Below are positions 55,985 to 64,000 of a DNA stretch of 64,000 bases, in pieces; positions within the stretch are counted from its first letter, which is position 1; the number at the start of each line of letters is the position of its first letter. The position numbers were made by a program, and so were the translations under genes. Origin of the DNA: Muricea muricata. Its lineage: Eukaryota; Cnidaria; Anthozoa; Malacalcyonacea; Plexauridae. The stretch is taken from NCBI GenBank assembly GCA_963855995.1, contig OY979717.1:44963544-45027543 (forward strand), written 5' to 3'. The notes under the pieces were generated by a model that was given only the letters and a program-made list of their open reading frames with translations, was not told the DNA's origin and did not search any database.

Positions 55985-57490
55985 GATTGATTTATCCCAC
56001 CAGATCAGAGTTAGGCCAAGTCAGCAAGCGTATCTTAGAAAGAATAATAAAGAGCACTGTTAATGCAACGGGAGTGAATTTGTGGAAGAGTACTAAAGAT
56101 GTAGTAACATGGTTTTAAAATATCCCGGTTACCAGAAGAACAAGGTTTATAAACTTCGATATTATTGACTTTTATCCATCTATTTCTGAGAATTTACTGA
56201 ATATCAGACAGTGATATAGATATCATCATGCAACGAACGTTAGTATTCAACAATGGAGAACCTTGGAAGAAAAAAGATAATGGCAGCGGCTTCGATGTAA
56301 CGATGGGAAGTCTGGATGGTGCCGAGACGTGCGAATTGGTGGCATACTACATGTTATCATTATTACAAAAAATGTGGCAATTCTTTTGGTTTGTACAGAG
56401 ACGACGGTCTTGGAGCCTCTGCACTCAGCCCTAAGCAAGCAAAGAAAGTTAAGCAAGAAATCTGTGGGATTTTTCAAGAAAATGACCTCAGAATAACAAT
56501 CGAAGTTAACAAAAAAGTGGTCGACTATTTGGACGTAACCATGGAATTATCTACGCGGCTATACAGACCATACATGAAACCCAATAACATCCTACAATAT
56601 ATCAATGTTAAGTCTAACCACCAACCTGCAATTTTGAAGAACATCCCCGAGGGAATTATCAAAAGATTATCTGAGATCTCATCCAACAAAGAAGTTTTCG
56701 ATCAGGCTGCCCCACCCTACCAGAAAGCATTGAATGAAAGTGGGTACGCATTCAGTTTGCATTACCTGAAACCCCAGTCAAGAAGAGTGGAAAAGAGAAA
56801 AAGGAGAAGAAACATTATATGGTTTAATCCCCCGTACGACCATAATGTTAAAACTAGTGTAGGGAAAGAATTTTTTAAGATTTTAGCAAGATGTTTCCCA
56901 CCTGGCAATACATTGCACAAGATCCTGAACAGAAACATCATAAAGCTCTCTTATAGCTGCATGCCGAGTATGAAAGTAAAGATTGATGGGAATAACATGA
57001 ATGTGCTCAATTCCAACTTAGAAGATGAAAAACTCAGCAACTACCCTAAGAACGCAACCTGCCCATTAAATGGTGAATGCCTATGCAACGACATTGTGTA
57101 CCAGGCGACCGTGACCTGCGGAGAGACTTCTAAATCGTACGTCGGCATAACGGCGACAAGCTTCAAGGCACGTCTCGCAAACCACAGAGCGTCATCTAAA
57201 TCCAAAGAGAAAAGAAACGCAACCGAGCTTAGCAAACATATATGGGATCTAAAAAAGCGCGACTTGGATTACGCTATTAAGTGAAAAGTGCTATGTAAAG
57301 CTCCGCATTATTCAAATAAAACAAAGAAATGTCATTTATGCTTAGCTGAAAAATTCTTTATTTTATGTAAACAAAACACTGCTTCCTTGAACAAGAAAAG
57401 TGAGTTGTTAAGTAAATGCAGACACAATTCGAAGACAAATTTTTATTGAACTCAAGTTAGTCATGCAGTATCATGAATAGTTTTAGCAAT
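55985..57490 (+). pseudogene. Penelope-like element, copy 2, 5'-truncated
   Basis: Rightward copy beginning in the RT (PTRSELGQVSKRILERIIKS region), with a deletion around 56200. It carries GLYRDDGLGASALSP, GEFFK-type middle segments and the GIY-YIG part (IVYQATVTCGETSKSYVGIT), a TGA at 57282-57284, then KVLCKAPH and SNKTKKCHLCLAEKFF with the tail. The region after RYP is not split here, showing the undisturbed order of body and tail. Ends near a (TA)n tract. Confidence 0.85.
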
Positions 57491-58150
<660 letters not shown>

Positions 58151-58326
58151 TTTTAACAATGAATGATCAGCACCATGAAAATCCTTGCCAACCACAAGGT
58201 GTGGGCTCCACTATTAATTTTAGGACCTGTCTTGCCAATTACAAGTCTCATATTAAACGGAATAAAAGAACTTGTGGTATTGTTAATCACTTGGATTTTC
58301 ATGGTGCTGATCATTCATAGTTAAAA
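58151..58326. repeat. 34 bp inverted repeat flanking a Penelope GIY-YIG fragment
   Basis: Arms contain AATGATCAGCACCATGAAAA (58158-58182) and its inverse (58294-58318). Between them a rightward frame reads FRTCLANYKSHIKRNKRTCG, then IVNHLDFHGADHS: the GIY-YIG segment of another Penelope family (Neptune-like). The right arm overlaps the coding part. Confidence 0.65.
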
Positions 58327-58881
58327 TTTAATTAGAGTTTTTACGTTATGTTACTAGATTTGGCTTAAAAAAGCAAAGTAATTTTCATTTGTATGTACGA
58401 TGCCGTAACATGAATGTACGTTAAGTAAAGGCAAATTGTTCAATAGAAATAATTTTCGCCGGAAAAGGAATTTGGATGAAACAGGCTACACAATGCAGAG
58501 CATCAGAACATACGCAATGAAAGCGGAATGCAAATACTGCATGAAGAGCCTTATTTTGTCGCCACCCTAGCGCTAGGAAACAAAGAAAAATAAGGCTCTA
58601 TATTATGCTGTGGTAAACTATGAGTTGAGTTACGTAATAGAAGTGCAATTAAAAGCGTGTCATGTGCTAAATAGTGCATACGTGCAAGGTCAATTCCAAT
58701 ATCATAATGTTCGTGTTTGAACTTGTCCTCAAGCCCATGCTGCGCAAAAACCTAATTCCGGGTGAACAGATCTGTCATAGACTAGGCAAAAATCTGATGC
58801 GCAGGTCCTTGATAAACGAACGCAGTACTTGATACATGCAGTCCTTGGTTTGCTTTATAAAGACGTTGAATAGTGGAAGTA
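58327..58881. other. Upstream region of SRCR/EGF gene 2
   Basis: No gene seen. Presumed promoter region by position relative to the signal-peptide exon; a TTTATAAAG (58853-58861) lies about 25 bases before the ATG and could be a TATA-like element. Confidence 0.3.
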
Positions 58882-58945
58882 ATGACGGTGAAAACTTTCG
58901 TTGTACTCTGTGGACTGATTTTACATTTGTCTTCAAAAGTGCAAA
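58882..58945 (+). CDS. Signal-peptide exon of tandem paralogue (gene 2)
   Basis: ATG at 58882 encodes MTVKTFVVLCGLILHLSSKV, ending in phase 1 at GTAAGTAATTTTT. It is 64 bases long, like the 22810 exon, and aligns with it residue by residue (MT.KT, CG, K.Q at the end). It marks a second gene of the same family. Its remaining exons are not found before the window ends, consistent with a 6 kb first intron in gene 1. Confidence 0.75.
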
Positions 58946-59419
58946 GTAAGTAATTTTTCAAATACATCTGTGTAGTACAAATACATATTAATATTTCAAA
59001 TTCATTTCAATGACGCGATATTCAAATGATATTTTTAAAAAACCTTGCCGTATAAATTGAATACCATTTCGCGATATTTTTTGATATTTTATTTTTTGAT
59101 ATTTATCTCTAGTTTAGTTTCTAGCCTATTTTCTTAGTATCGTTAAATGGCGACGTTGCAGACAAGCATAAAAATGTATATTTTTGGCGTTGTAACAACC
59201 TGTAACGAGAGCAAAGACAACGTTTCATTTCTATTGGGATTTTAATAGTTCATATCCGTTGTTTGATTTTATCGCATTACTAGCCAGCGTCTTTGCCTTG
59301 TCATCATATACAGCTTAAGCTCCCTATTAATATGATGTAATACCGCGGCGTATGGAGGGTTATCACCGCCTAAATTAGTAACCGCCGATTTTTGTTGTTC
59401 CATATGCTCGTCTTAATTG

Positions 59420-60174
59420 CTATTCGTCGTACTGGTTGTGATATTGCTTTTTTGAATTTTCATGTTCAAGAATTGATTTTGATGTTGACTTGAAATTTAA
59501 AGTAGAACTGTAGAACGAACATACCCTATATAAACTCGGCTCTGGAAGAAGGTTTGAGGTTTTAAGACGCAATGATTTTAAGAAGTTGAGGTTTTCTGTC
59601 ACTTTGCTTATGATTTCTGGATTGTTTGGGTTGTTTGTTATCACGATTGGTAAGATTCTATGTTCGTAGTTTTCCTCTTTTGGTGATCTTAATTCAATAA
59701 AGCTAGTTGTTCGAGCTTTTTCCATCCCCTTTTGTATAAGTCCTTCTGGATAGTTCTACTTTAGTAGAAACATCATAAGTTTAAGGAAGCGCTTTTCTCT
59801 CAAGACCTCTTTTACAATTATTGTGCAAATTCGCCTTGCTAACGTGTATGGATGTTATTTTTGGTATGCTTGGGGTGACGTGATCTATAATCTAGATATT
59901 GATGGATGTCAGTTGTTTTATAGAAGATATCCGTGTATATATAATTTATTTTCTTTCTTGCAAAGTAAGATGTCCAAAAGCGTATTTTTGGATGGAGGCT
60001 GTTGAGGAGTTGATGAAAGTCTATCAGCTGTTGTTTAGATTTATTCCACAAGAGAACACAGCCGTCTAAGAATCTCTTAAGAAACTTTGATAGCAATGGG
60101 AATAGTTGTTGCCCTGACTGCCTGGCTATAGACACCTCAATTACCGATACATTTTGCAAAAACGTCCATTCCAT
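59420..60174 (-). pseudogene. Penelope (Neptune-like) RT fragment
   Basis: Leftward: DGCVLLWNKSKQQLIDFHQL, LNSLHPKIRFWTSYF, TDIFYKTTDIHQYLDYRSRH, and downstream ILPIVITNNPNNPEI. These match the RT palm/thumb segments of Penelope-like elements. Two frames are needed, with a gap of about 110 bases. Same or similar family as the 58.2 kb fragment. Intron of gene 2. Confidence 0.7.
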
Positions 60175-61663
60175 CCAACATCGTTCTTCTCACCCGCGAA
60201 AAGAATTCAAAGAGAATGAAGCGGTGCAACAAGGTATCGATTTACTTCAGGAATTTGTTGCAAAAGAGAGGTTCAACAACTTACAAACACTATCTGAAAT
60301 GAGACAAGACAGTGTAAGTGTTTGATGTATTTTTTTTTATTTACCTAATCTGCCGCGAAGGTTTGCCGTATAAACATTTTTAAGTTTTTTGATCAGTAAT
60401 TTCTTATACATAGGATCCGCATTCTTTACAAAGAATTCCGTGTACAGGGTTCCAAAGAGAGGATGACTCTGTTTTGTCAAACGCCTAAAGAGGCCGCGAA
60501 ACTCTTTGGTCTATTTCTGGAACATAAACAATGTTTACCAAGGCTAGAAACTGGTGATACCATATTTACCTTGAAGTGACAAATCTTTTAATGGAATACT
60601 CGGATCACAGTCATCACAATTCTCCATTTTGTTGATTTATCACTTATGTCTTGACGACTATGTTGACGACGGTATAAACGTCGTTCACTCCCCCCCCTGA
60701 AACCCTTGTTTATATTATATTTTTGACGTTTTACTTTTGCCCTTTTAAATTCATTAAAATATTTCATCACGGATTTAAGCATTTAAACTTTGTACACTTT
60801 CAGCAAAAATTTCGTGCCAATCGTGTGCATACAATCAAAATTATGCAGGTTTTAGCAATATTTCGACCAATCTAGCACTATTTCGACCGTTTTTTGGCAG
60901 AGGTTTCCCTTAGCGACTCCTCGCAAAACTACGGAAATTGAATGGAATTCAGAGGAATTCTCGAAACCTCTGCGGAGGAGAGAGATGGCCTTGGAACAAT
61001 GTGCAATGCGTCACTATCGTGCATTATTTGTTTTTGCTTGCTTTGGTCATTCTCTTTGGCCATATGAATAACTTTTGGCGCAATGGATAAAATAATACTA
61101 TTCTATTTTCTTTTGTCAAAATAGATCTAGAGAATTTTGACATGATAGAGAATATTGAAATGAGGACGCATTTATAAGCAGGAAGTTGCGCAATTCGCAA
61201 AGCTGCATGTAATAGGATGCTATGTCAATCGTAATTATGTTTCAATTCCTTCTGTTAGCCAATGTTTATAAAAGGATATTAAAATGTCAATCCCTGCTCG
61301 CATTTTAAGAATTTATGTTATGATTAGGTTCAGTGTCTACATTTTATAGAAGCTATATACAGCTAATTCAATTAAGGTTGACATCGACAAAATGGTCAAA
61401 TGTGCAACACCAGCGCCGGCAAAATGATGGCGAAAACTGGTTTTAAGTAATATTGATTTATTGACTTATTTTTGACTCGGTTTTCTTTGATGTACCGCGG
61501 CTTTAATCTCAGATAAATACCTTGAATAAATAATTATTAGATCAAGCTTGTGCACAAATTTCGAAAAAGCTCGACTTCAATTGTTTGATTCTGCCAGAAA
61601 ATCTCCCCAAGAATAAATTAAGGTTACGTACAGGACACGCTAGGAATTCATTCCACTTTTAAT
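60175..61663. other. Intron of gene 2 without recognised genes
   Basis: A short rightward frame at 60190-60320 (NEAVQQGIDLLQEFVAKERF, then GTAAGTG) could be an exon or a transposon scrap. The rest is AT-rich with no structure that I can name. Confidence 0.35.
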
Positions 61664-63365
61664 ATGGAAATTGGTCAAGGTCAATCTAGTGTAATATCGT
61701 CTGAGGATAGCAGTGCGAGACATAAAATTTCTGATTTTCTAAGAAGGCCTTTTAGCATTCGCAATCCGAGTGAGCAAAAGGCTATTGTAAGAATGCAGCA
61801 ACTAAGACCGAAGCTGCAACTCATGTTTAGAGGTAGAAAGTTCCAAGAGTCATGGTAGAGTAAGAAGGACTGGTTGTTTGCTATTGAGACGAGGAAGTCT
61901 CTGTTTTGCTGGCCATGTTTACTCTTTAATTGTAAGTCGGGCCAATCTACTTGGACGCATGCTGTTATGTCAACATGCACGGTTTCTTGAGCGATTGCCA
62001 GAAGCATGAAAGGTCCAAATCCCACATGGAGTCCTACTAAATGTGGAACACCTTTCAAAATGACAGGCAAGAAATTGTGGATGTGTTGTTCTCCAGGAAA
62101 TGTACAACGAGGAGGTCAGGCAAAACCGAGTAATGCTAAAAAATATTGCTATTGCTGTGCTTTACTTAGCAAGGCAGGAAATGGCATTCGGAGGGCACGA
62201 TGAATCTTCTACCGGCTTAAAGCAAGGTAACTACAGGGAGCTTTTAGTAAGCTAGATTCTGTGTTTGATACGCTTTTGCATGGCAGGCTTCAGGAGGCAG
62301 AAAGTGTGAGTCTGGGGGTGTTTTTACTGGTGTTTCTGTCATGTAATGTCCAGAATCATGTGATTGAATGCATAGATTCAGTGATTGACGATCAAATGAA
62401 TAAGGAAGTAAATGAACGCCAGTTTCTCAGTATCCATTGTGTTGAATCCGTGGATGTGTCTATTAAAGAGCAACTGAGAATTATTATTCCTTTGGATAGA
62501 GGTCATGAAATAGTTGAAAGATTTTAAGATTTTTAAAATTTAATAATGTTAGCAGAGACCGCACAGCTCTGGGAATAGGTGAAGTTATTGTTAAGGCTGC
62601 TCTAAGTAAGTTTGGTGTTTCAGTTTAATCTAAATTAATCATGCAAACATACATGTATGATGGTGCTGCTGTCTTGAGTGGTTACCTCAGTGGCCTGCAG
62701 ATACTCATTCACCAAGATTACCCCTTTGCCTTATTTTTTCATTCTGCTGCCATCGCTTGAACCTGGTTTTGTGCTTGTTTGCTCAAAGTATGAGCATTCG
62801 ATTAATTCTTTTTGTACATTTTCCTCATCTTTTCCTGATCGGAAGGCATTTCTTACTTCAAAAAGGTATTAATATTTCTAGTCCAGGTGAAACTAGAAGG
62901 TATTTTAAGGCCAGAGCAGTCTGCCATTTTTAAACAGTATGAAAAATTGCAAGAAGCCTTCACTGATTATCAAGATAACCCTGTGAATTTCCCTGATGAG
63001 ACTGTTTCTAGGTCAGACAATCGTCTCAGTGATCTTGAGTCATTCCTTTTTGCTTTTTACTGGATCTTTACAACAAAATTTTAGAAACGTCCTCAATTTT
63101 ATGTGCCATACTCCAAACTAGGTGCACTGGTTTTTCATATGGTGTTAAAAAACTTGTGAATTTCTTGGTAGATGATCTTCGCAATGATGCTGCTTATGTA
63201 TCTTGCTATGCAGCAGGTAGGAGAAGAGTCCCTGTTACTCAGGCTGTTAGGGTTGCTTCAGCAAGATCTGGGCAAAATATTAATCATAAACAGCTTTTCT
63301 TTGAAGTAATTGATGCTGTTGTTGCTATAATGAATCATCGGTTTGAGGATTGTTGCGTTTTTTAA
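61664..63365 (+). pseudogene. hAT transposase (ZMYM1/DUF4371-like), decayed
   Basis: A TTF-type zinc finger region (FRGRKFQESW, then KKDWLFAIETRKSLFCWPCL) is followed by ARQEMAFGGHDESSTGLKQG, the DUF4371 segment (NHVIECIDSVIDDQM; FLSIHCVESVDVSIKEQLRI), YDGAAVLSGYLSGLQ, a middle part (GILRPEQSAIFKQYEKLQEA) and SGQNINHKQLFFEVIDAVVA. Stops and shifts fall near 61857, 62200, 62525, 62880 and 63082. hAT transposases move by cut and paste. TIRs were not located. It is in the first intron of gene 2. Confidence 0.78.
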
Positions 63366-63745
63366 ATAAAATCTTTTAATAAAGTTGTGTCAAACTACCA
63401 CAAGAGAATACACTAAGTAATAACTAAGAAAAAGCAATTTACATATAAGCCATATTGGCGCCCACGGTACCTATGTTACATTAGGAAAAATACTTTATGT
63501 TGTTATGTTGCATCCTTCGTAACCAAAAAATATTATAAAGACAAAAGCATTTCGTATACGATATCGTTCTAATATCTAACCCATTGTCCAAACTAATGTC
63601 TATCAATGACCAATGTCCAAGTAACCTAATGTCCAAATTAACCTATATTTTTTTACTTATTTCTCAAATCCAGTATTCATAATATTCTAAATAAATATAA
63701 CGTCTAATAAGGTCACTAAATCCTCAAGTTAGCAATACTTAATGT
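63366..63745. other. Non-coding, with a loose AATGTCCAA repeat
   Basis: Around 63585-63645 the words CCATTGTCCAAACTAATGTC, CCAATGTCCAAG and CTAATGTCCAAATT recur, a short degenerate tandem repeat. No gene seen. Confidence 0.4.
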
Positions 63746-63991
63746 TCATGATACATAATCTTGATACTTGCTGTTTGGCTTGGAAATTCTTTCAGATGTT
63801 GTCACGATTGGATGACATCGTGAACCACCAGACTTTTGCGGTTTCTTGCCAGTGGATGACTGAGTATGTTCTGTTGTAAAATCTCCTCCAGTCGACACTG
63901 TGCAATTTGAACATCCACTGTTTTCATAAAGGATTCCACTTGTAGGAGTAGTTTCAATTGACACTGGGTCTTGATAAATGTCGAATGGCAC
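63746..63991 (-). CDS. C-terminal tail of an unidentified leftward protein
   Basis: Frame from 63991 to 63746 (MPFDIYQDPVSIETTPTSGI ... SKPNSKYQDYVS). It is probably open upstream past the window edge; the given Met is not necessarily the start. The ending (TSERISKPNSKYQDYV) resembles the basic/aromatic tails of retroelement polyproteins, but the match is weak. Cys pair SGCSNCTV noted. Identity unresolved. Confidence 0.3.
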   Translation of the reverse strand: MPFDIYQDPVSIETTPTSGILYENSGCSNCTVSTGGDFTTEHTQSSTGKKPQKSGGSRCHPIVTTSERISKPNSKYQDYVS

Positions 63992-64000
63992 TAACTCTTG

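Overview
The window is AT-rich animal DNA. It has introns with GT..AG borders, secreted SRCR/EGF receptor-type exons, (AT)n and (GA)n microsatellites, a short CCCTAA-type repeat tract, and many kinds of metazoan mobile element. An aquatic invertebrate fits best. The Ty3/gypsy element with integrase upstream of reverse transcriptase belongs to a group known mainly from deuterostomes, so a tunicate or other invertebrate deuterostome is possible. I cannot exclude a cnidarian, and no species is claimed.

Positions 1-21.6 kb are a decayed Polinton/Maverick (virus-like DNA transposon) that continues left of the window. A leftward block (1-3311) carries a DDE/chromodomain integrase and putative virion genes. 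A rightward block carries small membrane-protein genes, a probable capsid gene (8911-10143), a packaging ATPase (10147-10729), a collagen-like fibre gene (11852-18620), and a zinc-ribbon/acidic-repeat/SAP-like/HTH protein (20142-21425). Most genes carry nonsense or frameshift lesions. Three other elements sit inside it: a 2.7 kb element with ~300 bp terminal inverted repeats and a 9 bp target duplication carrying a RING-type gene (6102-8809), a 5.1 kb block of tandemly amplified short TIR elements that splits the fibre gene (12513-17648), and a TTAA-flanked element (19052-19745). No polymerase B or protease gene is visible in the window.

From 22.8 to 44.9 kb there is a host gene: signal peptide exon, SRCR exon, three calcium-binding EGF exons, second SRCR exon, all joined in phase 1. 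A second signal-peptide exon of identical length at 58882-58945 marks the start of a tandem paralogue. The introns are full of mobile elements. The 13.3 kb intron between the first SRCR and first EGF exon holds a truncated Gmr1-type gypsy element (about 32550-40700). Its gag is split by a TTAA-flanked element (35718-39087) carrying two convergent genes, a THAP zinc-finger protein and a protein like the P2X7 cytoplasmic 'ballast' domain. A TA-flanked element with a tRNA-like unit and telomere-like repeats follows (40711-41396), then a non-LTR retrotransposon fragment.

From 45 to 57.5 kb there are Penelope-like retroelements. One copy is split by an 8.7 kb segment with 16 bp terminal inverted repeats (45249-53964), most of which is a nearly loopless palindrome with 3.5 kb arms. 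The last 4 kb holds Penelope fragments, a decayed hAT (ZMYM1/DUF4371-like) transposase and the tail of an unidentified leftward reading frame.
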